Positions 7,651 through 15,060 of a stretch of DNA of 64,000 nucleotides are shown one piece after another. Origin of the DNA: Myxococcales bacterium (GTDB lineage Bacteria > Myxococcota > UBA796 > SXON01); NCBI GenBank assembly GCA_009692585.1, contig SHYX01000021.1, forward strand, positions 1 through 64,000, in the 5' to 3' direction. Numbering within the stretch: the first letter of the stretch is position 1; the number at the start of each line of letters is the position of its first letter. The notes under the pieces are model-generated. The model was not told the DNA's origin and did no database searches. It was given only the letters and a program-made list of their open reading frames with translations. Made by a program: the position numbers and the translations under genes.

Positions 7651-8019
7651 TCAGCCCCGCACTTCGCCGGAGAGCGCCACGATCTGCGCGCGCAGCCGGC
7701 GCACCCTCCGCAAGGTGTCGCGCAACGCCTCCATCTCCACCCCGACCTGCGGGCGCGGGCGCGCCGGCGCCTCGCCCGACGTCGCCTCGGCCATGGCCTT
7801 GCGCGCGCCGGCGATGGTGTAGCCTTCCTGGTGCAGAAGCTGACGCACCTTGAGGAAGCGCCCGACTTCCTGCCGCCGGTACAGCCGCTGCCCCGACGAC
7901 GAGCGCTGCGGCCTCAGCTTGAACTCCGTCTCCCAATACCGAAGCACATGCGGCTCCACACCGACCAGCTCGGCGACTTCCCCGATTCGGAAGAACAGCT
8001 TGTCGGGGACCTCGCTCAC
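7651..8019 (-). CDS. MerR-family transcriptional regulator (ihfA-linked type)
   Basis: 122 residues. The N-terminal helix-turn-helix '[20 protein letters not shown]' and the wing '[20 protein letters not shown]' are classic MerR. The C-terminus is a short coiled coil with no cysteine cluster, so metal sensing is unlikely. Its start overlaps the end of ihfA by four bases (ATGA), so the two are translationally coupled. This MerR paralogue almost always follows ihfA in proteobacteria, but its targets are not well established. Confidence 0.9.
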   Translation of the reverse strand: MSEVPDKLFFRIGEVAELVGVEPHVLRYWETEFKLRPQRSSSGQRLYRRQEVGRFLKVRQLLHQEGYTIAGARKAMAEATSGEAPARPRPQVGVEMEALRDTLRRVRRLRAQIVALSGEVRG

Positions 8020-8342
8020 CGAGACTCGGGCTCCTGCAGCGCGTCGCGCAGCACCCGCGAGGGCTTGAAGGTCAACACCCGCCGTCCCGGCAGGGTGATG
8101 GTCTCGCCGGAGGAGGGGTTCCGGCCCCGGCGGGCCCGCTTGGCACGCACCACGAAGTTGCCGAAGCCGCTGATCTTGATGGTCTCGCCTGCCTCGAGCG
8201 CTTCTTTCATCGACTCCAGCAGGCCCTCGACATAGCCGGCGGCGTCCTGCCGCGGCAGACCGGTGGCGTCGCGCAGTTCGTCCACCAGTCCGGCCTTGGT
8301 CAGGGCGGCGGGCCGCGGACGCGAGCGGCCGTCATTCGGCAC
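8016..8342 (-). CDS. ihfA: Integration host factor, alpha subunit
   Basis: A DNA-bending protein of the HU/IHF fold. '[20 protein letters not shown]' begins the family match. The signature is '[20 protein letters not shown]', followed by '[20 protein letters not shown]'. Three in-frame starts exist (TTG 8354, GTG 8348, GTG 8342). I prefer GTG 8342 because GAGG lies six bases before it, giving 108 residues. The gene overlaps the end of the upstream lipoprotein gene and the start of merR. It normally sits directly after pheT, but here pheST is missing. Confidence 0.9.
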   Translation of the reverse strand: MPNDGRSRPRPAALTKAGLVDELRDATGLPRQDAAGYVEGLLESMKEALEAGETIKISGFGNFVVRAKRARRGRNPSSGETITLPGRRVLTFKPSRVLRDALQEPESR

Positions 8343-8772
8343 TGTCACCCTCAACCGCAGTCCAGAGGCGAAAGGTGAGCACGTCGTCCCGGGTCTCGTC
8401 TTCTCCGCCCACGGTCACCAACTCGCGCTTGTAGATCCCGGTTCCCGTAGAGTCCGGTTCGAGGTCGTATTCGTCCTCACCCCGGTCCCCCGAGTCGGTA
8501 CGGACGGAGACCCGGTCCACGTCCGCCACGTAGTCTTCGGACAGGCTGACGAGCACCGTGTGGGTGCTACCGACCGGCCCGCCCCCCGGGTCCACCGAAG
8601 CGGTCCCTACCTCGACCTCGCCGGTCGAGCTGTGCAGCACCGTCGTGACCGCCGGGAGAAGCTCTGCCACGCCCACGGACACGGTGACGCTGTCTCCATC
8701 GGCGTTGTACTGCTCATAGGTCGTCTCGTCCGCGGTGTCGCACGCGACCAGACCGAGGACGAGCCAGCGCAC
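8332..8772 (-). CDS. Small lipoprotein in the rplT-ihfA interval
   Basis: About 146 residues from GTG 8772. 'MRWLVLGLVACDTADETTYE' is a very short signal peptide with lipobox LVAC and an Asp/Thr-rich spacer like other lipoproteins in this window. The rest is acidic and strand-rich ('DSVTVSVGVAELLPAVTTVL', 'GTGIYKRELVTVGGEDE'), suggesting one small beta-domain in the periplasm or on the surface. It starts two bases after the rplT stop and overlaps ihfA, so it is co-transcribed with translation genes, occupying the place of pheS-pheT. Family not recognised. Confidence 0.65.
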   Translation of the reverse strand: MRWLVLGLVACDTADETTYEQYNADGDSVTVSVGVAELLPAVTTVLHSSTGEVEVGTASVDPGGGPVGSTHTVLVSLSEDYVADVDRVSVRTDSGDRGEDEYDLEPDSTGTGIYKRELVTVGGEDETRDDVLTFRLWTAVEGDSAE

Positions 8773-8774
8773 GA

Positions 8775-9125
8775 TCAGCCCGCCGCCTGCACGCGGGCGA
8801 CGACGGCGTCGAATCCAGCGGGATCGTTGAGCGCGAGGTCAGCGAGAATCTTGCGATCGAGGCCGACGTTGGACTTGTGCAGGCTCGCGATGAAGCGGCT
8901 GTAGGAGATGCCCTTGGGCGCGAGGGCCGCGTTGATCCGGCTGATCCACAGACCGCGGAAGTGGCGCTTCTTCTGCTTGCGGCCGGCGAACGCGAAACGC
9001 TTGGCGCGATCGCTGTGCTCCATCGCCTGACGCAAGCGCTGGCGGCCGAGGAAGAAGCCCTTTACGCGCTTGTAGAGGCGATTTTTGCGAACGCGGGAAA
9101 TTGCCGCCCGTTTGATACGTGCCAT
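8775..9125 (-). CDS. rplT: 50S ribosomal protein L20
   Basis: 116 residues, full length. It reads as a typical bL20: 'MARIKRAAISRVRKNRLYKR', a long basic helix, then 'LWISRINAALAPKGISYSRF'. It binds 23S rRNA early in 50S assembly, and in several bacteria L20 represses its own operon. It is third in the order infC-rpmI-rplT, 70 bases after rpmI. Confidence 0.97.
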   Translation of the reverse strand: MARIKRAAISRVRKNRLYKRVKGFFLGRQRLRQAMEHSDRAKRFAFAGRKQKKRHFRGLWISRINAALAPKGISYSRFIASLHKSNVGLDRKILADLALNDPAGFDAVVARVQAAG

Positions 9126-9195
9126 GATGACTCCACTTGGGTGAAACGCCGCTTCCCAGCAATGATGCGGTGGCGGCGGGGTCGGTGAGGTGAGA

Positions 9196-9393
9196 CTACT
9201 TGTACGGAATCAGCGCCGCTACCTGCTTGTGGTTGGTGTCGTCGATGTACCCGGTCTTGCGGAGGCCACGCTTGGTGTCCTTGGACTTGTGCTCCAAGCA
9301 GTGACGCAGGCCGCGCTTCTTGTACTTGATCTTGCCGGTGCCAGTCTTGCTGAAACGTTTGGCGGCGGCGCGATTGGTCTTCATCTTGGGCAT
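9196..9393 (-). CDS. rpmI: 50S ribosomal protein L35
   Basis: 65 residues, the usual size. 'MPKMKTNRAAAKRFSKTGTG' followed by a Lys/Arg-rich body is diagnostic of bL35. It begins eight bases after the infC stop, in the standard infC-rpmI-rplT order. Confidence 0.97.
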   Translation of the reverse strand: MPKMKTNRAAAKRFSKTGTGKIKYKKRGLRHCLEHKSKDTKRGLRKTGYIDDTNHKQVAALIPYK

Positions 9394-9401
9394 GTAAACT
9401 C

Positions 9402-9959
9402 CTACTTTTTCTTGCCGGGTGCCAGAAGCATGAACATCTGCTTGCCGTCCATCCGCGGAGCCTGCTCGACGATCGCAGCGGGCCCGAGGCGTTCAGCAAG
9501 ATGACGACACTGTTCTTCCCCGATGTCACGATGAGCGATCTCTCGACCGCGGAAACGAACCGTTACTTTGACCTTGTCGCCATCAGCCAGGAACCGTTCC
9601 ACCGCGCGCAGCTTCACGTCGAAGTCGTGATCGTCCGTCTTGGGACGGAGCTTGATCTCCTTGATTTCGACGATGACCTGGTTGCGCCGTGCTTCGGCCT
9701 CCCGCTTCTTGCGTTCGTACTTGAGCTTTCCGTAATCGGCCACTTTGCAGACCGGCGGGCGGGCCATTGGCGCCACTTCAACCAGGTCCAGCCCGCGCTC
9801 ACGAGCTAGAGCCAATGCCTCGCTGGTGTCCATCTCGCCGAGCTTTTCGCCGGCATCGTCGATGACCAACACGCGCGGGACCCGGATCCGTTCATTGACC
9901 CGGGGCTCGTTTCGTTCGGGGGGGGACTGGAGGGCATCACGCCGTAGGGGTCCGCGCAA
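9402..9959 (-). CDS. infC: Translation initiation factor IF-3
   Basis: 185 residues. Both IF-3 domains are present: N-terminal 'RVNERIRVPRVLVIDDAGEK' with 'ARERGLDLVEVAPMARPPVC', and C-terminal 'IKEIKLRPKTDDHDFDVKLR' with 'KVTVRFRGREIAHRDIGEEQ'. IF-3 keeps 30S subunits free and checks the start codon. The only upstream start in frame is TTG 9959, with GGAG five bases before it. A rare start is usual for infC, which in other bacteria limits its own synthesis by discrimination against non-AUG starts. tRNA-Val lies just upstream on the same strand. Confidence 0.95.
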   Translation of the reverse strand: MRGPLRRDALQSPPERNEPRVNERIRVPRVLVIDDAGEKLGEMDTSEALALARERGLDLVEVAPMARPPVCKVADYGKLKYERKKREAEARRNQVIVEIKEIKLRPKTDDHDFDVKLRAVERFLADGDKVKVTVRFRGREIAHRDIGEEQCRHLAERLGPAAIVEQAPRMDGKQMFMLLAPGKKK

Positions 9960-9989
9960 AAAATCTCCGTTGGACGGGTGGAAGGGGTT

Positions 9990-10064
9990 TGGTTGGCACG
10001 GAGGGATTTGAACCCACGACCCTCGCCGTGTCAGGGCGATGCTCTGCCGCTGAGCTACGTGCCA
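9990..10064 (-). tRNA. tRNA-Val (anticodon GAC)
   Basis: A minus-strand cloverleaf. The acceptor is TGGCACG/CGTGCCA with discriminator A and encoded CCA (9990-9992). The D arm is GCTCAGCGGCAGAGC. The anticodon stem is TCGCC/GGCGA with loop CTGACAC, anticodon GAC. The T loop is TTCAAAT; the T stem appears to contain one T-T mismatch. It precedes infC by about 30 bases and may be co-transcribed. Confidence 0.95.
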
Positions 10065-10107
10065 ACGAGCGCCCGCATCTACTACCTCGAATCGGCCATG
10101 TCAAGGA

Positions 10108-10698
10108 TCAGCCGGCGGCCAGCGCACCCGCGACGAACGCGCCGACACCGGCCGACGCCTCCTTCGGGGTCGGCGCCGCGCCTCTCAGACGTTTGACGCT
10201 GGTAACCCCGCCCTCGACGATGCCGCAGGGCGTGATGAGCCCGAACCCGGTCAGGTCGTTGACGAGGTTCAGCGCAAAGCCGTGCATCGTGACGCCGCGA
10301 CGCACGTGCAAGCCGATCGCGCACACCTTGTCCCGGCCGACCCACACGCCGGGGTGGGCGGGTCGGTCGGCGCCCAGGACGCCCAGCGTCGCCAGCCAGC
10401 CGACGATGCCGAGTTCGAGCCCGGCGACGATCGCTCGAATCCCACGCCGTGACCCGTCCACGAAGCAGTATCCAACGAGCTGACCTGGCTCGTGGCACGT
10501 CGCGAGTCCGCCACGTTCTGTCGCGACGAATTGATAGCCCGCGTCGGCGACGCGCGCGGCGTCGATGGCGACATCTCGCCGTCCCGTGGTGATGACCGGC
10601 GGGTGCTCGAGCAGCCAGAGCGCCTCGGGCTCGCGACCTGCAATCACCTCGTCCCGATACCGGCGCTGGGCGTCGAGCGTCTCAACGTACGGAACCAT
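10108..10698 (-). CDS. lipB: Octanoyltransferase LipB
   Basis: About 196 residues. Transfers octanoyl groups from acyl carrier protein to lipoate-dependent enzymes, the first step of lipoate synthesis. Visible family motifs are 'EHPPVITTGRR', 'TERGGLATCHEPGQLVGY', 'GRDKVCAIGLHVRRGVTMHG' with the conserved Lys at about 124, and 'LITPCGI' with the catalytic Cys at about 158. ATG 10698 fits the usual N-terminus. lipA is not in the window. The gene diverges from a membrane-protein gene starting 57 bases away. Confidence 0.92.
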   Translation of the reverse strand: MVPYVETLDAQRRYRDEVIAGREPEALWLLEHPPVITTGRRDVAIDAARVADAGYQFVATERGGLATCHEPGQLVGYCFVDGSRRGIRAIVAGLELGIVGWLATLGVLGADRPAHPGVWVGRDKVCAIGLHVRRGVTMHGFALNLVNDLTGFGLITPCGIVEGGVTSVKRLRGAAPTPKEASAGVGAFVAGALAAG

Positions 10699-10755
10699 GC
10701 CACGCCAGGTCACAACCACGCGCCCGCCTATCGCGGGCCAGATACGGTCGTGCAG

Positions 10756-11667
10756 ATGACCGGTCCGGCCTCGTCCACCCTCGCCGCGCTCAGCGCCACC
10801 GTCCGCACGCTCGCGGCCGGCGCGGGCGTGTGGCTGCCGCTGCTGCTGCTCCTCGGCTGGGTCAGCGCCCTTCCCGGCGCGGTCGCGGAGCGCTTCCTCG
10901 CCGATGTCCTGCGCTCCCTGATCTCCCCCTACGGCCTCGACGTCAACCTTCTCTTCGGGATCGCCTTGGCGGCGATGGTCGTCATGCTTCTGCAACTCAT
11001 CGTCCAGCTCGTGGCGCTCGTCCTGGCCTTCATCGCCGTCGCCGACCTCGTGGCGGGCCGGCCGGTCGACATCCGGGCTGGTTTGCGTCGCACGCTCGCC
11101 TGGCGGCTTCAGTTCAGCTGGCTCGTTTCAGGCGTGATCTTCAGCACCGCCACCGGGTTGTGGTTCATCGGGGGCTGCGTCATCTTCTTGCCGTACGGGC
11201 TGGCGATCGTCGATGCCTACGAGAGCGGCAGCGGCCTGGCGGCCTTCGGGCGAAGCAGCCGCCTCGGCACCGTTCCCCTCGGTGGCCCAGGGAGCGCTCA
11301 ACCGGGCTGGTCAGTTGCCGGCGCATCGACCGTCCTGATGCTCGCGTTCTTCGTCTTGTCCGGCACGCTCACGGTGGTGAGCTCGGCTCTGAGCCCGAGT
11401 CTCGACCTCGACGCGCTGAGCACGGCGGTGATGGGCATGGACCCTGGCCGACCGGAGCGCATGCTCCTGGACGTGCTGCCGACGCTCGTTCCCCGCCCGA
11501 CCTGGTTCCAAACCGCGTGGACGGTGCTGCAAGCGCCGCTCCCACTCTTGCGTGAGGTGGCGGTGCTGACCGTGGGCTTGGTTGTTTACCACCACGCCAC
11601 CGCCGCGGAGATGGAGCGTCGCGCGGCCCGGGACCTGGTGTCGGGGACCGACGCCCCGAAGGGCTAA
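10756..11667 (+). CDS. Multi-pass membrane protein of unknown function
   Basis: About 303 residues from ATG 10756. Hydrophobic segments are seen at 'GVWLPLLLLLGWVSALPGA', 'LLFGIALAAMVVMLLQLIVQ' running into 'LVALVLAFIAVADLV', 'FSWLVSGVIFSTATGLWFIG', 'TVLMLAFFVLSGTLTVVSSA' and 'LREVAVLTVGLVVYHHATAA', so five or six membrane passes. The layout recalls uncharacterised 'glycerophosphoryl diester phosphodiesterase membrane domain' or DUF4013-like proteins, but I cannot assign it. It ends in a charged cytoplasmic tail. Confidence 0.65.
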   Translation: MTGPASSTLAALSATVRTLAAGAGVWLPLLLLLGWVSALPGAVAERFLADVLRSLISPYGLDVNLLFGIALAAMVVMLLQLIVQLVALVLAFIAVADLVAGRPVDIRAGLRRTLAWRLQFSWLVSGVIFSTATGLWFIGGCVIFLPYGLAIVDAYESGSGLAAFGRSSRLGTVPLGGPGSAQPGWSVAGASTVLMLAFFVLSGTLTVVSSALSPSLDLDALSTAVMGMDPGRPERMLLDVLPTLVPRPTWFQTAWTVLQAPLPLLREVAVLTVGLVVYHHATAAEMERRAARDLVSGTDAPKG

Positions 11668-11953
11668 GCCGGCCGATGCTCACGGATATGCTCGCACGGT
11701 CGCTGGGACTCGCGATCGTTTGGGCGGTCGCGGGCGCTGCGCTCCGGCTGGCGGGGGTCGAGCAGGTCGAGAGAGGGCTGCTGACGGCGTTGAATGCACG
11801 CATGGCGCGACAGCATCGCGCGGCGGACGGCTCTGCGGCTGGGCGGGATGGGGAGAGATGGGATGAGTCGGCCGCTTGCGGACGGCCGAAGGTCGGATAC
11901 CCGAGTTGCTGGCGCGGTAGGGGAAGGGGCGCAGCTCCTTCCCCCTCTCGAAA
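11668..11953. other. Gap between two convergent genes
   Basis: A 286-base space between the membrane protein and the convergent cytochrome gene. The first part has a possible plus-strand reading starting 'MLTDMLARSLGLAIVWAVAG', but its later composition is not protein-like. The end holds the hairpin repeat at 11911-11944. Confidence 0.4.
11911..11944 (+). repeat. Intergenic hairpin repeat, copy C (short)
   Basis: Begins GGCGCGGTAGGGG and forms an 8-bp stem, GGGGAAGG (11920-11927) with CCTTCCCC (11937-11944), around a 9-base loop. It matches the 3' end of the longer copies near 13953 and 35758. It lies just past the end of the convergent cytochrome gene and may act as a terminator for the plus-strand membrane-protein gene. 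Confidence 0.55.
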
Positions 11954-13885
11954 TCAAAGCGTCGCGAGGAAGGCCACCAGGTCGTCCTTCTCCGGCTCGC
12001 TCAGGTGGCCGGTGGCGCCCATCTCGCCGTTGAGAGCCGCGTCGACCACGCCGCGAAGGTCCCCCGCCGAACCGTTGTGGAGGTACGGCGCGCTCGAGGC
12101 GATGCCGACCAGCGACGGGGTGTTCACCTTGGTGAGCCCGTAGATGTCGTGGTGCTCGTTGTCGGTGTACAGCGGGGCCGGGTGGCAGCTGGCACAACCG
12201 ACTTCTGCACTCGCAAAGATTGCGCGACCCCGCTGCACCGCGTCGTCCATCACGCCCTTCTGGTGAACGTCGACTTCCGGAATCGAAAGGATGAAGGCCT
12301 GGATATCAAGGGCATCGCGGGCGGTGAGCGCGGCGCCGCCCATCCGGCCCTGGCTGGTCACCACCGCTTCGGCTGCGACCGTGTCGACGCCATCCGTCCA
12401 GGTGTACGGCGCGGTTTCGGCGACCGCCGCCGCCAGGGTCGGCGTCTGCCGTACCGAGTCCGAGAAGGTCCAGGTCAGGCCGTCGTTGCGCCCGTCGAAG
12501 TGGCAGGTGGAGCAGGACACGCCCGCGCCGTCCGCCGCCATCTTGTCGCTGACCGCCGAGAAGAAGAGCTTGCGGCCCGCCTCTACCTCGGCATCCAGGG
12601 CCGTGGTGACCCCCAGGAAACTCTCGCCTCCGTCCATGGTGTCGGAGAGTTCGGTCTCGGCGCTGGCCAACAAGACATTGACCCGCGCACGCCCGGTGTT
12701 GACGTCGAGCGCCCGCAGCGAGTGGTCGAGGAAGTTGTCGACATAGGCGAGGTCGTCGCTCACGAACGCGACACCCTGGGGTCCGGCGTCCATCGACGCG
12801 AATACCGCCGCGCCGGTTGCGAAGCCATCGTCGCGCGGCGAGGCGCCGAACCCGCCGGTATCCGAGCTCTCCGCGCCCGAGTTCGCGGCCAGGGTGCTCA
12901 GCGAGAGCACGACCGCGGTCGCCGACGATTCCATCGTGACCACCACCAGGTCGCCACGCGGTGGCATGCTGACGCTCGTCGGGTAGCTGCGCACGATCTC
13001 CTCGTTGTCGCCGACGTTGGCGAACCCGGCCAGGAAGACCGCACGCGGGGTATCGACCACCGCACCCGACGCGTCCAGCTCGGCGACCATCACGCCCGGG
13101 TTGAACCGACTGGTCACCACGGTGTTGGTGGAGGCGTAGCCGCTGCCCGAGTTGCCGACGCCGGCATCGGCCGGATCATCGGCAGGGGTCAGGTTGTCGA
13201 CGAACAGGCCCGGAACCGCGAGGGTGTCGCCGTCTGACGAGATCCAGAGATCGCCGGTGAGGCGCCGCGTGAACCGATCCTCACCCGACGAGCCCGCGCC
13301 CACCGGCTCGGCGAGGCTGACCTCGGCGACCGTGCTGGCGTCCAGATCGACACGCACGAGCCCACCGCCCATGGCGCTGGCCACGAAGAGGGCCTTTCCC
13401 GACGGGTGGAGCGCCAGCCAGCTCGGCTGACCGGCGACCGACCACCGACGCACCTCCGCAAGCGTGCTGCCATCGAGCTCGACGACCGCGTCCTCCTGGG
13501 AGAGCGCCACGTAGATCCGCGTCCCGTCCTCGCGAGCGACGACGCCGATCGGCTCGGCGCCGACGTCGACCTTCTCGAGCAACTCGAGCTCGCCGGACGC
13601 GTCCGTCAGGACCGCCAGGGCGCGCTCACCGCGTACGGTCACGTAGATCTTGGAGCCGGCCCGGGTGACCCGCTCGGGGAGGGCGCCGACTGCGACCGAG
13701 GTCGTCTTGCCCCCCTCGATGTCACGTCGCGACAGGGCGCCGCCTGCGTTGTCGACGACCAGCAAGGAGTGCAGGTCCGCGCTCGTGACCACGGTCTGGG
13801 AGCCCGTCGGGAAGGTGGCCTCGCTGAGGCCGGCGGAACACGCACAAGCGAGAATCAGCGGAAAAAACATCGACGTCCGGCGCAT
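11954..13885 (-). CDS. Lipoprotein with beta-propeller and di-heme cytochrome c domain
   Basis: 643 residues from ATG 13885, with AGGAG upstream. The signal peptide 'FFPLILACAC' has a lipobox, so the protein is probably outer-membrane anchored. Residues ~35-420 form a YVTN-like beta-propeller ('GAEPIGVVAREDGTRIYVAL', 'GQPSWLALHPSGKALFVASA'). The C-terminal ~200 residues carry two c-type haem sites, 'CSTCH' and 'CASCH', with 'TPSLVGIASSAPYLHNGSAG' typical of the MauG/cytochrome c peroxidase family. The likely role is periplasmic electron transfer or peroxide reduction. A distal Met ligand is not obvious, and no maturation genes are nearby. Confidence 0.8.
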   Translation of the reverse strand: MRRTSMFFPLILACACSAGLSEATFPTGSQTVVTSADLHSLLVVDNAGGALSRRDIEGGKTTSVAVGALPERVTRAGSKIYVTVRGERALAVLTDASGELELLEKVDVGAEPIGVVAREDGTRIYVALSQEDAVVELDGSTLAEVRRWSVAGQPSWLALHPSGKALFVASAMGGGLVRVDLDASTVAEVSLAEPVGAGSSGEDRFTRRLTGDLWISSDGDTLAVPGLFVDNLTPADDPADAGVGNSGSGYASTNTVVTSRFNPGVMVAELDASGAVVDTPRAVFLAGFANVGDNEEIVRSYPTSVSMPPRGDLVVVTMESSATAVVLSLSTLAANSGAESSDTGGFGASPRDDGFATGAAVFASMDAGPQGVAFVSDDLAYVDNFLDHSLRALDVNTGRARVNVLLASAETELSDTMDGGESFLGVTTALDAEVEAGRKLFFSAVSDKMAADGAGVSCSTCHFDGRNDGLTWTFSDSVRQTPTLAAAVAETAPYTWTDGVDTVAAEAVVTSQGRMGGAALTARDALDIQAFILSIPEVDVHQKGVMDDAVQRGRAIFASAEVGCASCHPAPLYTDNEHHDIYGLTKVNTPSLVGIASSAPYLHNGSAGDLRGVVDAALNGEMGATGHLSEPEKDDLVAFLATL

Positions 13886-13952
13886 CTACACTCCTTCCGG
13901 CCCACCGCCACTATGCCACGGGACAGCGCGATCGGCGCGCGTATCGTGCGAG

Positions 13953-14056
13953 GGGGGAGAGGCCTCGCCGCCCTCTCCCCCTACCGCGCCTACCCTCCGT
14001 CCTTCAACTTGCGGTTTCTGGCCTGCCGCGGCCTCCCATGCCGCTCGACCGTTTCA
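13953..14056 (-). repeat. Intergenic hairpin repeat, copy A
   Basis: Read on the minus strand it starts CATGAAAC, passes GCGGCATGGG and GGCCAGAAACCGC, then ACGGAGGGTAGGCGCGGTAG, and ends in a 10-bp stem (GGGGGAGAGG at 13953-13962 with its complement at 13972-13981). The same order of blocks recurs in copy B at 35657-35786. It lies between two divergent genes, upstream of the cytochrome lipoprotein. Confidence 0.6.
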
Positions 14057-14103
14057 TGCATCTCAGAGTCGCGGACCGCGGCATGGCTGACTAATCTGAA
14101 ATC

Positions 14104-14967
14104 GTGACGCCACTTTTCTTGTGCCTCTCCCTGGTGTCGCCCGCGGCGGCCGAAGACGGCGCTCCCGCGGCCACGCCGGCGGAAGCGCCGCCGCGCGATC
14201 CCCGTGCCGATGAAGCGTACCTTCGCGCGCTGGCTGCCTGGCGAACCGGAGACTCGCGCCAGGCGCTCCGCGAGGCGCAGAGCGCCACGGAGATTGGCGG
14301 CGGGCGGCACGAGCCGGCTCAACTCCTCACGGGGTATGCCCTGTTGCACACGAGCAGCCGCGCCGAAGGGTTGGCGATCCTCAAGGCCCTCGCCGAAGGA
14401 CCCGCACCGGCCGAAGACCTCGCCGTGCGCCGTTCGGCCTGGGAGGTTTACCACCGGTACGCCGACCGCAACGAACGGGCACACGTTTCGATCTTCGCGA
14501 GCCCACAGGTCGCAGCTAGATTTTCTGGCGATGCGCTCGTTCCCGGCGTTGGCTATTCGGTGGGGGTCGACGTGCCGCTGGCGGGGCTGTTCGGCCCCGC
14601 GCTCGAGCTGTCCGGGTACGACACCTCGTCGGGCGACGCGCTGATCGAAGGGCCGGTGCTCGATCTTCTCGGCAGCATTCATGTTCCGATCGGGGGTGGC
14701 GCCTGGGCGCTCCGATTGAAGACCGGTCCTTCGATCTGGTTCGCACACGGGGCCCTCTACGGCGACAGCCTGGCGCCAACCCTGGGCACCCGAACGGTCC
14801 TCGGCTTCGACGCGCGCCCCTGGCCGGCCATGGGCTTCTTCTTCGACATCGGCGGCTGGGCATGGCCGGGACTCGCTGAAACACTGCCCTCCTGGATGTT
14901 CGCGTGGGATGTCCGAACCGGCGTCGTCTTCTGGTTCACCCCCAAACCCGCCCGCCTGCTCTTCTGA
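14104..14967 (+). CDS. Exported protein with repeat helix region and beta-barrel-like end
   Basis: About 287 residues from GTG 14104. The signal peptide 'MTPLFLCLSLVSPAAAEDGA' ends in AxA. Residues ~25-120 are helical and TPR-like ('ADEAYLRALAAWRTGDSRQA', 'AQLLTGYALLHTSSRAEGLA'). From about 130 the pattern alternates as in outer-membrane barrels ('VGYSVGVDVPLAGLFGPALE', 'WALRLKTGPSIWFAHGALYG') and the protein ends in 'VVFWFTPKPARLLF', with an aromatic last residue as barrel proteins often have. Function unknown. Confidence 0.65.
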   Translation: MTPLFLCLSLVSPAAAEDGAPAATPAEAPPRDPRADEAYLRALAAWRTGDSRQALREAQSATEIGGGRHEPAQLLTGYALLHTSSRAEGLAILKALAEGPAPAEDLAVRRSAWEVYHRYADRNERAHVSIFASPQVAARFSGDALVPGVGYSVGVDVPLAGLFGPALELSGYDTSSGDALIEGPVLDLLGSIHVPIGGGAWALRLKTGPSIWFAHGALYGDSLAPTLGTRTVLGFDARPWPAMGFFFDIGGWAWPGLAETLPSWMFAWDVRTGVVFWFTPKPARLLF

Positions 14968-15060
14968 TATCAGCGGACGTGCCCGCGGGCGGCCCGGGCG
15001 GCAAGCCGCCCGTCACGTGTTCCGGCCCCGACGGGGCCTCCACCCGTTGCCGCGTGCCGA

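Noticed and set aside
11676..12143. 155-residue plus-strand frame after the membrane-protein gene
   Set aside because: Its second half is antisense to the cytochrome lipoprotein and its composition shifts abruptly. Not enough support for a gene.
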